Positions 31,642 through 39,686 of a stretch of DNA of 64,000 nucleotides are shown here, one piece after another. The stretch spans positions 120,379 through 184,378 of the forward strand of contig NZ_FNIC01000007.1 in NCBI RefSeq assembly GCF_900103935.1. Reading direction: 5' to 3'. Within the stretch, counting starts at the first letter, position 1. Each line of letters opens with the position of its first letter. Made by a program: the position numbers and the translations under genes. This DNA is from Nocardioides szechwanensis. Lineage in GTDB: Bacteria; Actinomycetota; Actinomycetes; Propionibacteriales; Nocardioidaceae. Below the pieces are notes generated by a model, which was given only the letters and a program-made list of their open reading frames with translations, was not told the origin of the DNA and did no database searches.

Positions 31642-33267
31642 CGCTGCATGATCGACCTGGGTGCCCTCACCGCGCTGCGCGCCGTCGACACCCACGGCTC
31701 GGTGGTCGCGGCCGCCGACGCCCTGGGCTTCACCCCCAGCGCGGTCTCGCAGCAGGTCAAGCGGCTCGAGCGCCAGACCGGCGTACCGCTGCTCGAGCGC
31801 GTCGGCCGCGGCGTGATGCTGACCCGGCACGGCCGGCACCTCGTCGACGCCGGCGTCCAGGTGCTGACCGACCTCGAGCAGATCGAGTCCGGGCTCCACC
31901 GCCAGGCCGAGACCGTCGCCGGCCACCTGCGCATCGTCGCCTTCTCCACCGCCATGCGCGGGCTGGTCGCTCCGATGGTCCGGTCGTTGCTCGACGACCA
32001 CCCCGACCTCACCGTGCAGCTCTCCGAGCGCGAGCCGTGGGACACCATCGACCTGGTGGCCTCCGGGCAGTGCGAGGTCGGCGTGGTGCACAGCTGGGGC
32101 GACGCCGCCCTCGCCATCCCCGACCACCTCTCCTCGGTCCGCCTCGCTCCGGACGTCGCCGACGTCGTGGTCCACCGCGACCACCCCCTGGCCCGGCGCC
32201 GCGTGGTGGCGCCGCGCGACCTGCTCGACGAGGGCTGGATCGCCACGCCGGAGGGCACGATCTGCCGCCAGTGGCTGACCCGGATGTACGACGGCACCGG
32301 GCGGCTGCCGCGGATCGCCCACGTGGCGATGGAGTTCGACAGCCACCTCGCGATGGTGCGCGCCGGGCTCGGGATCGCCCTGGTCCCCCGGCTCGGGCGG
32401 CAGCGCCTGGGCGACCAGCTGGTCGCCGTACCGGCCCACGACCCGGTCCCCACCCGCGCGGTCCTCGCGCTCCACCGGCGCAGCATGACCGCCTCCCCCG
32501 CGGTCGCCGCCGTCCTGGCCGGTCTCTGCGCCGACGGTCGGGAGAGCTGAGTCCTCCTCGACGAGGTCGCGCGCGAGCATGGTGGCTCCGACGACGGCGG
32601 CGGGCATGACGATCACGGCACCCAACGGCGCGAGGAAGAACGCCTGGACGGTCACGCCGAAGCCGAGCACCGAGGAGCGGCGACCGCGGGTGAGGGCGGT
32701 GCGCCGGGCGGCGTCCAGGCCGCGCGCCTCCAGCGGCCGGGCGAGCAGGTCGCTGGCCAGCAGCCACCCCGAGACCGCCAGCCCGAGCAGCACGCCGATC
32801 ACGGTGCCGACCAGGGGCAGCGACCCCACGACGACCACGACCACGCTCGCCGTGACGCCCACGACCATCAGCACGACCGCGTCGCGCGCGGCCCGCCAGG
32901 CGCCCAGCTCGCCGTCGGGCACCGAGCCCCCGAGCATCAGCTCGGTCTCGCGCCAGATCCGGGCGTAGAACGGGTCGCCCACGGCCAGGGTCAGCCCCAC
33001 GAAGGTCGACGCGGCGAGCGCGAGCGCCCCGGCCACGATCACCAGCGACACGCTCGTCCGCACCAGCACCCGCACCACGTCGGCGGAGTCGTCGACGAAC
33101 GGCGTCAGCCACCGGACCAGGTCCGGCAGCTGCAGGAGCAGCACGACGTACGCCGCCAGCAGGACCGCGGATACCACCAACGCCGGGACCATGCCGAGCA
33201 GCATCAGCCCGGGGCGGCGGCGCCACATCGTGAAGCCGCGCAGGACGTAGGAGGCCCCGGAGGTCAT
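31627..33267 (-). CDS. EI24/CysZ-like membrane protein with aberrant antisense C-terminal extension
   Basis: Residues 1-245 are an EI24-domain membrane protein. Four to six hydrophobic helices include MWRRRPGLMLLGMVPALVVS, ALALAASTFVGLTLAVGDPFYARIW and the closing GAVIVMPAAVVGATMLARDLVEED. Family members normally stop right there. Here no stop follows, and the frame runs another roughly 300 codons antisense through all of lysR to a TAG at 31627. The extension is hydrophilic, with the Gly/His/Asp-rich look of a non-coding frame. The ATG at 33267 overlaps the preceding stop as ATGA. The domain call is solid, but the true 3' end is doubtful. Confidence 0.6.
   Translation of the reverse strand: MTSGASYVLRGFTMWRRRPGLMLLGMVPALVVSAVLLAAYVVLLLQLPDLVRWLTPFVDDSADVVRVLVRTSVSLVIVAGALALAASTFVGLTLAVGDPFYARIWRETELMLGGSVPDGELGAWRAARDAVVLMVVGVTASVVVVVVGSLPLVGTVIGVLLGLAVSGWLLASDLLARPLEARGLDAARRTALTRGRRSSVLGFGVTVQAFFLAPLGAVIVMPAAVVGATMLARDLVEEDSALPTVGAETGQDGGDRGGGGHAAPVEREDRAGGDRVVGRYGDQLVAQALPPEPGDQGDPEPGAHHREVAVELHRHVGDPRQPPGAVVHPGQPLAADRALRRGDPALVEQVARRHHAAPGQGVVAVDHDVGDVRSEADRGEVVGDGEGGVAPAVHHADLALPGGHQVDGVPRLALGELHGEVGVVVEQRPDHRSDQPAHGGGEGDDAQVAGDGLGLAVEPGLDLLEVGQHLDAGVDEVPAVPGQHHAAADALEQRYAGLALEPLDLLRDRAGGEAQGVGGRDHRAVGVDGAQRGEGTQVDHAAMLHR
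31648..32550 (+). CDS. LysR-family transcriptional regulator
   Basis: A 300-residue regulator. The N-terminal winged helix (residues 1-60) includes GSVVAAADALGFTPSAVSQQVKRLERQTG, a canonical LysR helix-turn-helix, followed by a linker helix and the periplasmic-binding-like effector domain (about 90-295). It probably controls the divergent DMT exporter. The entire coding region is overlapped on the opposite strand by an unusually long extension of the EI24-like frame. Codon use strongly supports this strand as the real coding one. Confidence 0.9.
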   Translation: MIDLGALTALRAVDTHGSVVAAADALGFTPSAVSQQVKRLERQTGVPLLERVGRGVMLTRHGRHLVDAGVQVLTDLEQIESGLHRQAETVAGHLRIVAFSTAMRGLVAPMVRSLLDDHPDLTVQLSEREPWDTIDLVASGQCEVGVVHSWGDAALAIPDHLSSVRLAPDVADVVVHRDHPLARRRVVAPRDLLDEGWIATPEGTICRQWLTRMYDGTGRLPRIAHVAMEFDSHLAMVRAGLGIALVPRLGRQRLGDQLVAVPAHDPVPTRAVLALHRRSMTASPAVAAVLAGLCADGRES

Positions 33268-33683
33268 CGCGGCCCGCTCTGCGTCGCGCGGCGGAGCTTG
33301 CGCCATGCCCAGACGCCGCCGACGACCAGCGCCCCCGTGAGCACCGCGCCGAGGAGCCGCGCCGCCTCCGGGGTGGTCGGGCCCTTGCTGGTGGTGCCCA
33401 CGAAGTCGTCCGGGGTCAGCAGCAGGCCGGCGGCCATGGCGACCAGCAGCAGTACGACGGAGCCGCCGGCGACGACGACGCCGATGAGACCGCGCGTGTC
33501 GGAAAGAGCGACCCAGGCCAGTCCCAGCCAGAAGGCCACGCTCGCGACCCGCGCCGCGACCATCAGGCCACCCACCGGCCGGTCCGCCGCCAGGTCGGCG
33601 ACCAGCCAGCCGAGCATGGCGAGCGCCAGCACCAGGAGCAGCAGCCCGAGCAGCCGGTCCTTGGTGGTGCCCTGGCCCGTCAC
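33264..33683 (-). CDS. Four-helix membrane protein of unknown function
   Basis: A 139-residue protein starting at GTG 33683, 4 bp after the stop of the thioredoxin-like gene. Hydrophobic segments are at about 10-30, 42-60, 65-87 and 110-126, with a polar loop TPDDFVGTTSKGPTTPE between the third and fourth. I recognise no family. Its stop overlaps the ATG of the EI24-like gene, so the three minus-strand genes form a tight operon. Confidence 0.7.
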   Translation of the reverse strand: MTGQGTTKDRLLGLLLLVLALAMLGWLVADLAADRPVGGLMVAARVASVAFWLGLAWVALSDTRGLIGVVVAGGSVVLLLVAMAAGLLLTPDDFVGTTSKGPTTPEAARLLGAVLTGALVVGGVWAWRKLRRATQSGPR

Positions 33684-33687
33684 CGGC

Positions 33688-34653
33688 TCAGAAGAGGGCG
33701 GAGGCGAGGTTCTGGCGACCTCGGAGCACCCGCGGGTCGTCGTTGCCGACGGCCGCGAAGAGCGCGAGCAGGTGCTCGCGGGCCTTGGTGCGGTCGTCGC
33801 CGGACGAGCGGCGTACGAGCTCGATGAGCCGGCTGAACGCATCGTCGACGTGGCCGCCGAGCAGGTCCAGGTCGGCCACCAGGCTCTGGGCGGCCAGGTC
33901 GTCGGGGGCCGCCGCGGCGGCCTCGCGGGCTGCTGTGAGGTCGACGCCCTCCGTGCGCTGGAGGACCTTCGCCATGGCGAGCCCGGCGACGGCCTCGGCG
34001 TCGGCGGGGTTGGCGTCGACCAGCTTCTGGTACTCCGCGACCGCGCCGTCGATGTCGTTGGCCGCGAGCGCGTCCTGCGCCGCGGCGTACCTCGGGTCGA
34101 CCTGCTCCTCGCCGTCCTCGGCGGGTGCCGGCGCACCCGTCAGGGGCTGGTGCCGCGCGGTCATACCCTGCGTCGCGAGCTGCTGCATGACCTGGGTTAG
34201 GGCCGCCCGCAGCTCGTCCATCGGCACGACGTCCTGGAACAGCGGCGCGGGGCGGCCGTCGAGCACGGCGACCACGAGCGGGATCGACTGCACCTGCATC
34301 GCCTGGGCGATGCCCGGGGACGCGTCGACGTCGACGAGACCGGCGAGGAACCGGCCCTCGAACTCACCCGAGAGCGTGGCCACGTCGTCGGCGAGCTGGC
34401 CGCTCTCGGGCATCCGCGAGCGCGAGAACAGGACCAGCAGGACCGGTGCGGTCATCGACCGCTCGATGACCTCCTGGAAGTTCTGCTCGTTGACCTCGAG
34501 GGAGTACGACGTGGCGCTGGCGCCGGCTCCAGCGGTCGGGCCGGCGGTCGGGCCGTCGATCGGGCCGGCGCCCGCGGACGGCGGTGGTGCCGCCGGTCGC
34601 TTCAGGGCGGACAGGTCGATCGCTCCGGGACGGCTGAACGGCTGCTGCGTCAT
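33688..34653 (-). CDS. Thioredoxin-like/TPR co-chaperone (CnoX/YbbN type)
   Basis: A 321-residue protein. A Pro/Ala/Gly-rich N-terminus (1-48) precedes a thioredoxin fold (about 50-160) and TPR-like helices (about 185-320). The position of the catalytic CxxC reads SRSRMPESGQ, so redox activity is absent. A VQSIPLVVAVLDG segment retains the cis-Pro. This matches actinobacterial YbbN-type proteins, where the thioredoxin fold is a binding platform. It probably acts as a holdase or co-chaperone (family knowledge). It is first gene of the operon with two membrane proteins. Confidence 0.85.
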   Translation of the reverse strand: MTQQPFSRPGAIDLSALKRPAAPPPSAGAGPIDGPTAGPTAGAGASATSYSLEVNEQNFQEVIERSMTAPVLLVLFSRSRMPESGQLADDVATLSGEFEGRFLAGLVDVDASPGIAQAMQVQSIPLVVAVLDGRPAPLFQDVVPMDELRAALTQVMQQLATQGMTARHQPLTGAPAPAEDGEEQVDPRYAAAQDALAANDIDGAVAEYQKLVDANPADAEAVAGLAMAKVLQRTEGVDLTAAREAAAAAPDDLAAQSLVADLDLLGGHVDDAFSRLIELVRRSSGDDRTKAREHLLALFAAVGNDDPRVLRGRQNLASALF

Positions 34654-34672
34654 GGCCCCAATCCTAGGGACC

Positions 34673-35908
34673 TCACGCGAGGCCGAGACCGACCGCCTCC
34701 TCGCGCAGGTCCTCGCGCACGCTCGGGTGGGCGGCGTTCTCGATGATCTGACGGGCCTGCTCGCGCTGGTCGCGACCGTAGAGCTCCGCGAGACCCTGCT
34801 CGGTCACGATCGCGCTCATCTGGAACGACGTTACCGGCTCGTCGACGAGCGCGACCACCGTCGAGCAGTCGGCCTTGGGGTGCCATGAGCGCAGGGCGAT
34901 GAACGCCTGCCCTCCGAAGCTGTGCATCGCGCCGACGATGAAGTCGGTCTGGCCGCCGAACCCGGAGTGGATCCGGGCGTTGATCCGCGACGCGTTGGCC
35001 TGGCCGAACAGGTCGACCTGGAGCGCGGTGTTGACGCTGACCATCGCCTGGTTGCGGGCGATCAGGGCGGGGTCGTTGGTCACCTCGGTACGGACCATGT
35101 TGACGCGGTCGTTGCCGTCGACCCACTCGAGCAGCTCCGGGGAGCCGAAGAGGAACGACGCCGTGATCGGCACCTCGCGGTCGAGAGCGCCGGCCCGCTC
35201 GAGGGCCAGCACGCTGTCGGAGAACATCTCGGTCCAGATCCGAAGCCCACGACGGTTCACCAGCCCGTGCAGGGTGGCGTCCGGGACGGCTCCGATGCCG
35301 GCCTGGAGCGTGGCCCCGTCGCCGACGCGGGCCGCCACGAGCTCACCGATCGTCGCCGAGGCGTCGTCGATGGAGCTGCCACCCGAGGCGTGCAGCAGCG
35401 GCTCGTCGGCCTCCACCATGACGTCGATGTCGTCGACGGAGACCAGCGCGTCGCCCGACGTCCACGGCATGTTGTCGTTGACCTGGGCGACGACCAGGCC
35501 GCCGGTACGACGTACCGCCTCGATCGCCGCGGGCAGCACGTTGACCTCGACCCCGAGCGAGACCTTGCCGTCCTTGGGGCGCGTGGTGTGGATGAGGACC
35601 ACGTCGGGGGGCATCGGGCCGCTGAACAGCAACGGCACCAGCGACAGCCGCGACGGGACGTAGCTCAGGCGCGGGCTGCGGCGCATGCCGGAGCCGACGA
35701 AGGACGTCTCGAGCGTGACACCCTCGCGTTCGGGCAGTCCGGGCTGGCCGTTGAGCACCCACAGGCGGAACTCGGGCAGGGCTTCGTCGATCCGACGAAG
35801 CGTGGTCCACGGGGTGGCGTGGTTTCCGGTGACGACCACACGGGGGTTGGCAGGGAGTCGCGAGAGCTGGTCTTCGAGGTCGCCAGCCGGGTGTCGGGTG
35901 AGATTCAC
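34673..35908 (-). CDS. Acetyl-CoA hydrolase/transferase family protein
   Basis: A 411-residue enzyme of the CoA-transferase family I acetyl-CoA hydrolase/transferase group. Residues 1-190 and 190-411 form the two CoA-transferase-like domains. The likely catalytic Glu is in LRIWTEMFSDSVL near residue 230. The loop IHSGFGGQTDFIVGA (near 318-332) matches the CoA-binding GGQxDF motif. Members move CoA between acetate, succinate, butyrate or 4-hydroxybutyrate. The substrate here is not decided, though the acyl-CoA genes nearby fit short chains. It starts at a GTG with a poor Shine-Dalgarno. Confidence 0.87.
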   Translation of the reverse strand: MNLTRHPAGDLEDQLSRLPANPRVVVTGNHATPWTTLRRIDEALPEFRLWVLNGQPGLPEREGVTLETSFVGSGMRRSPRLSYVPSRLSLVPLLFSGPMPPDVVLIHTTRPKDGKVSLGVEVNVLPAAIEAVRRTGGLVVAQVNDNMPWTSGDALVSVDDIDVMVEADEPLLHASGGSSIDDASATIGELVAARVGDGATLQAGIGAVPDATLHGLVNRRGLRIWTEMFSDSVLALERAGALDREVPITASFLFGSPELLEWVDGNDRVNMVRTEVTNDPALIARNQAMVSVNTALQVDLFGQANASRINARIHSGFGGQTDFIVGAMHSFGGQAFIALRSWHPKADCSTVVALVDEPVTSFQMSAIVTEQGLAELYGRDQREQARQIIENAAHPSVREDLREEAVGLGLA

Positions 35909-36051
35909 GCTCCCGATTCCAGCAGGTATGCCGTCGGCGGGCCAGTGACCTCAGTCCCTGATAAGTGCACCCCGTGTGGTGACTTTCGTCCTTCCCTGTT
36001 GGTCACCTCCCGTTCGACCGCCCGGCCCCGCGGCGTGGCAGCATCGGAGCC

Positions 36052-37311
36052 ATGACTCTCTCTCGGGCTGTCGTGGCGAGCGCCGCGGCCATCACTCTCA
36101 GCACCACCCTCGCTGTCACGGGCCTCACCACGGGCCCCATGGCCGGCGCCGCCGCCGGTCGCGACCATGGCGGACCCGGCCACGCCGACCGGCACGACAC
36201 GGTCCGCTTCCAGACGTTCAACGCCTCGCTCAACCGCGCCCGTGCCGGCGAGCTGGTCGAGGACCTGTCCACCCCGGACGACCCGCAGGCCTCGGCGGTG
36301 GCCGAGATCATCCAGCGCACCCGCCCCGACGTGCTCCTGCTCAACGAGTTCGACTACGTGCCCGGCCGCGCAGCCGTCGACCTGTTCCGCGACAACTACC
36401 TCGAGGTCGGCCACCACGGCGCACGCCCGATCCACTACCCCTACGCGTTCGTCGCGCCGTCCAACACCGGCGTGCCGAGCGGGCACGACCTCGACAACAA
36501 CGGCACGGTCGGCGGCGGCAACGACGCCTTCGGGTTCGGTGAGTTCGAGGGCCAGTACGGCATGGTCGTGCTCAGCAAGCACCCGATCGCGACCCACCGG
36601 GTCCGCACGTTCCAGACGTTCCTCTGGAAGGACCTGCCCGGAGCACTGCTCCCGGACGACCCGGCCACGGCCGCCCCCGCCGACTGGTACACGCCCGCCG
36701 AGCTGGCCGACGTACGGCTGTCCAGCAAGTCGCACTGGGACGTCCCGGTGAAGATCGGCCGCGAGACGGTGCACTTCCTGGTCTCGCACCCCACCCCGCC
36801 GACCTTCGACGGCGCCGAGGACCGCAACGGGCGCCGCAACCACGACGAGATCCGCTTCTGGGCCGACTACGCCTCCGGCCGTGACTACATGTACGACGAC
36901 AGCGGTCGCCGCGGCGGCCTGGCGCGCGGCGAGCCGTTCGTGATCGCCGGCGACCAGAACAGCGACCCGGCCGACGGAGACTCGGTCGACGGCGCGATCC
37001 AGCAGCTGCTCGACCACCGCCGGATCATGGACCCGCTGCCGACCTCGCGTGGCGCGGTCGAGGCGGCGGCCCGGCAGGGCGGTGCCAACGCGGCGCACGA
37101 GTCCGACCCGCGCTACGACACCGCCGACTTCAGCGACTTCCCGGCGCCGGGCAACCTGCGCGCCGACTACGTCCTGCCGTCACGCGGCCTGAGGGTGCGC
37201 GACGCGGGCGTCTTCTGGCCGGTGCCGTCCGACCCGCTCTCGCGGCTGACCGGCGAGTTCCCGTTCCCGTCGTCGGACCACCGGACGGTCTGGGTCGAAC
37301 TGCGGCTGTGA
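36052..37311 (+). CDS. Secreted endonuclease/exonuclease/phosphatase-fold protein
   Basis: A 419-residue exported protein. The signal peptide covers about residues 1-35 (AVVASAAAITLSTTLAVTGL). The EEP catalytic fold is visible: FQTFNASLNR near 53, the metal-binding Glu in VLLLNEFDY near 98, VSHPTPPTFDG near 245, GDQNSDPADGDS near 302 and the terminal SSDHRTVWVEL with the catalytic Asp-His pair. The family covers nucleases, sphingomyelinases and inositol phosphatases. Secretion suggests phosphate scavenging. It is monocistronic. No Shine-Dalgarno is visible at good distance. Confidence 0.87.
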   Translation: MTLSRAVVASAAAITLSTTLAVTGLTTGPMAGAAAGRDHGGPGHADRHDTVRFQTFNASLNRARAGELVEDLSTPDDPQASAVAEIIQRTRPDVLLLNEFDYVPGRAAVDLFRDNYLEVGHHGARPIHYPYAFVAPSNTGVPSGHDLDNNGTVGGGNDAFGFGEFEGQYGMVVLSKHPIATHRVRTFQTFLWKDLPGALLPDDPATAAPADWYTPAELADVRLSSKSHWDVPVKIGRETVHFLVSHPTPPTFDGAEDRNGRRNHDEIRFWADYASGRDYMYDDSGRRGGLARGEPFVIAGDQNSDPADGDSVDGAIQQLLDHRRIMDPLPTSRGAVEAAARQGGANAAHESDPRYDTADFSDFPAPGNLRADYVLPSRGLRVRDAGVFWPVPSDPLSRLTGEFPFPSSDHRTVWVELRL

Positions 37312-37345
37312 CAGAACGCAGAGACGCTTCCAGCGGTAGGCACAG

Positions 37346-37365
37346 CGGTACTACCGAAGTAGCAT
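37346..37365 (+). promoter_or_regulatory. mazEF promoter/operator
   Basis: CGGTA-C-TACCG (37346-37356) is a perfect small dyad just upstream of TAGCAT (37360-37365). That box stands 6 nt before the antitoxin ATG with no Shine-Dalgarno. This fits a leaderless, autoregulated toxin-antitoxin promoter. Confidence 0.5.
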
Positions 37366-37371
37366 TGCCCC

Positions 37372-37602
37372 ATGAAGCTCAGCGTCAGTCTCTCGGAGGT
37401 CGAGGTGGCCGCCCTCGACAACTACGCCCGCGCAGCCGGGCTGGGGTCGCGTTCCGCGGCGGTTCAGCACGCAATCCGGCTACTGGGCGATCCCGAGCTC
37501 GAGCACTCCTACGCCGCCGCCTGGGACGAGTGGGAGGCCTCGGGCGACGCAGCGGCCTGGGAGTCGACTGCCGCCGACGGACTCGTTGATGCTCCGCGGT
37601 GA
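37372..37602 (+). CDS. Ribbon-helix-helix antitoxin (MazE-like)
   Basis: A 76-residue protein. The first 45 residues ([19 protein letters not shown], then [13 protein letters not shown]) form a ribbon-helix-helix DNA-binding domain. The acidic, Trp-rich C-terminus ([18 protein letters not shown]) would wrap the toxin. It overlaps the MazF-type gene by 14 bp, the normal antitoxin-first arrangement. It should neutralise the toxin and repress the operon at the dyad upstream. Confidence 0.9.
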   Translation: MKLSVSLSEVEVAALDNYARAAGLGSRSAAVQHAIRLLGDPELEHSYAAAWDEWEASGDAAAWESTAADGLVDAPR

Positions 37603-37936
37603 GATCCGTCTGACCGACCTGGAGCCGGCCCGGCCAAGCGAGGCCAACAAGCGTCGCCCGGCGGTCATCGTCAGCAACGACCGTGCCAACGCCACCGCCG
37701 CACGACTGGGTCGCGGCGTCGTGACCATCGTGCCGATCACCAGCAACGTCACCCAGGTGTTCCCGTTCCAGGTGCTGCTACCAGCCGCAGAGACGGGTCT
37801 TCGGGTCGAGTCCAAGGCGCAGGCCGAACAGGTCCGGTCCGTGTCCGTCGAACGTATGGGCCCCGCGCTCGGCCGCGTCCCCACGCACCTGCTGACTCAG
37901 CTCGACGAGGCCCTGCGCCTGCACCTCCAACTGTAG
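37589..37936 (+). CDS. MazF/PemK-family endoribonuclease toxin
   Basis: A 115-residue toxin. The opening [29 protein letters not shown] is the classic PemK/MazF start, with the catalytic Arg in [17 protein letters not shown] is the second conserved strand, and [13 protein letters not shown] matches the later loop. Family members cleave mRNA at short sequences. The ATG at 37589 was chosen over an adjacent TTG. Its 3' end lies 18 bp from the stop of the convergent icmA. Confidence 0.92.
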   Translation: MLRGEIRLTDLEPARPSEANKRRPAVIVSNDRANATAARLGRGVVTIVPITSNVTQVFPFQVLLPAAETGLRVESKAQAEQVRSVSVERMGPALGRVPTHLLTQLDEALRLHLQL

Positions 37937-37954
37937 CCGTCTCGCAGAGGTCGG

Positions 37955-39643
37955 TCAGAAGCGCGCAGGCTCGCGGTACTCGCCCCACTCGGCACGCAGG
38001 GCGTCGCAGATCTCGCCCAGCGTTGCCTCGGCGCGGCAGGCGTCGAGCATCGCCTCGATCATGTTGTCGTCGGTGCGCGAGACGTCGACCAGGTGGGCCA
38101 GGGCGGCGGTGACGGCAGCGTCGTCGCGCGCCGTACGTCGGTCGGCGAGGGTGCGCACCTGGTCGGTCTCGACCTCGTGGGAGACCCGCAGGATCTCGAG
38201 GTCGTGGGTGACGGAGTCGGTGTGGCAGTTGACGCCGACGATCCGCTTCTCGCCCTTCTCCAGGGCGACCTGGTACTGGAAGGCCGCCTCGGCGATCTCG
38301 CTCATGAACCAGCCGTCCTCGATGCCGCGCAGCAGGCCCTTGGTGACCGGCAGCTCGCCGCGGCCCACGGCGGCGGCGATGTCGGCCGGCCGGTCGTGGG
38401 TCAGCGTGGAGCCGCCCAGGCTGAGGATCTTGTCGAAGATCTGGTTGGCCTCGGCCTCGATCTTGTCGGTGAGGGCCTCGACGTACCAGGACCCGCCGAG
38501 CGGGTCGGCGACGTTGACGACGCCGGTCTCCTCCATGATCACCTGCTGCGTGCGCAGCGCGATCTCGGCCGCCTGCTCGCTGGGGAGCGCGAGGGTCTCG
38601 TCGAGGGCGTTGGTGTGCAGCGAGTTGGTGCCACCGAGCACGGCGGAGAGCGCCTCGATGCCGGTGCGGACGACGTTGTTGTAGGGCTGCTGCGCCGTCA
38701 GCGAGACGCCGGCGGTCTGGGTGTGGAACCGCAGCCACTGGGCCTTGTCGGTCTTGGCGTCGTAGACGTCGCGCAGCCAGCGGGCCCAGATCCGGCGGGC
38801 GGCGCGGAACTTGGCGATCTCCTCGAAGAAGTCGACGTGGGCGTCGAAGAAGAACGACAGACCGGGGGCGAAGACGTCGACGTCGAGGCCGCGTGACAGC
38901 CCGAGCTCGACGTAGCCGAACCCGTCGGCCAGCGTGAACGCGAGCTCCTGCGCGGCCGTCGAGCCGGCCTCGCGGATGTGGTAGCCGGAGACGGAGAGCG
39001 GCTTGTAGGCCGGGATCTTCTCGACGCAGTGCTCCATCAGGTCGCCGATCAGGCGCAGGTGGGGCTCGGGGCCGAAGATCCACTCCTTCTGGGCGATGTA
39101 CTCCTTGAAGATGTCGGTCTGGAGCGTGCCGTTGAGCTTGGTGGTGTCGACGCCCGCGCGCTCGGCGGCGACGAGCATCATGCAGAAGATGGGTACGGCG
39201 GGGCCGCTGATCGTCATCGACGTCGTGGTGTGACCCAGGTCGATGCCGTCGAAGAGCCGCTCCATGTCGGCCGCGGAGTCGATCGCCACGCCGCAGTGGC
39301 CGACCTCGCCGAGCGCCTTGGGGTCGTCGGAGTCGCGGCCCATCAGGGTCGGCATGTCGAAGGCGACCGACAGGCCGCCGCCGCCCCGGTTGAGGATCAT
39401 CTTGTAGCGCTCGTTGGTCTGCTCGGCGTTGCCGAAGCCCGCGAACTGCCGGATCGTCCAGGTGCGTCCGCGGTAGCCGGTGGCGTAGAGGCCGCGCGTG
39501 AACGGGAACTCGCCGGGCCACTCCGAGTCGTCGGTGCCGTACGCCGGCTCGACCTCGACGCCGCTCAGCGTCGTGAAGTCGACCTCCCGGGTGCGGGACT
39601 TCTCGTAGCGGTCCTGCCAGCGGGCGCGTGCCGTCTCCGTCAT
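37955..39643 (-). CDS. icmA: Isobutyryl-CoA mutase large subunit IcmA
   Basis: A 562-residue adenosylcobalamin mutase barrel without the B12-binding domain. The length matches IcmA-type large subunits that pair with a separate small cobalamin subunit. Substrate specificity can be read. The residue equivalent to Tyr89 of methylmalonyl-CoA mutase is Phe67 (TIRQFAGF), and that equivalent to Arg207 is Gln185 (EYIAQKEW). The Phe/Gln pair, 118 residues apart, is exactly that of Streptomyces isobutyryl-CoA mutase (Phe80/Gln198). It should interconvert isobutyryl-CoA and butyryl-CoA. No small subunit gene is in the window. The MeaB chaperone gene is 10 kb away. It has a leaderless promoter with a palindromic operator. 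Confidence 0.88.
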   Translation of the reverse strand: MTETARARWQDRYEKSRTREVDFTTLSGVEVEPAYGTDDSEWPGEFPFTRGLYATGYRGRTWTIRQFAGFGNAEQTNERYKMILNRGGGGLSVAFDMPTLMGRDSDDPKALGEVGHCGVAIDSAADMERLFDGIDLGHTTTSMTISGPAVPIFCMMLVAAERAGVDTTKLNGTLQTDIFKEYIAQKEWIFGPEPHLRLIGDLMEHCVEKIPAYKPLSVSGYHIREAGSTAAQELAFTLADGFGYVELGLSRGLDVDVFAPGLSFFFDAHVDFFEEIAKFRAARRIWARWLRDVYDAKTDKAQWLRFHTQTAGVSLTAQQPYNNVVRTGIEALSAVLGGTNSLHTNALDETLALPSEQAAEIALRTQQVIMEETGVVNVADPLGGSWYVEALTDKIEAEANQIFDKILSLGGSTLTHDRPADIAAAVGRGELPVTKGLLRGIEDGWFMSEIAEAAFQYQVALEKGEKRIVGVNCHTDSVTHDLEILRVSHEVETDQVRTLADRRTARDDAAVTAALAHLVDVSRTDDNMIEAMLDACRAEATLGEICDALRAEWGEYREPARF

Positions 39644-39644
39644 G

Positions 39645-39678
39645 GGGAAATAGTAGGACGTCCAACTATATTTCCCAA
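39645..39678 (-). promoter_or_regulatory. icmA promoter with palindromic operator
   Basis: On the minus strand TTGGGA (39673-39678), a 17-bp spacer and TACTAT (39650-39655) stand 6 nt before the icmA ATG. The spacer and -10 coincide with a 20-bp near-perfect palindrome, ATAGTAGGACGTCCAACTAT (39650-39669 on the plus strand). GGGAAAT arms extend the symmetry on both sides. A repressor bound here would block polymerase. The cognate regulator is unknown; the adjacent MarR gene is a candidate. Confidence 0.65.
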
Positions 39679-39686
39679 ATGAGCCG

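Noticed and set aside
37955..39643. Methylmalonyl-CoA mutase assignment for the mutase
   Set aside because: Phe67 and Gln185 replace the Tyr and Arg needed for the methylmalonyl carboxylate, and the B12 domain is missing.
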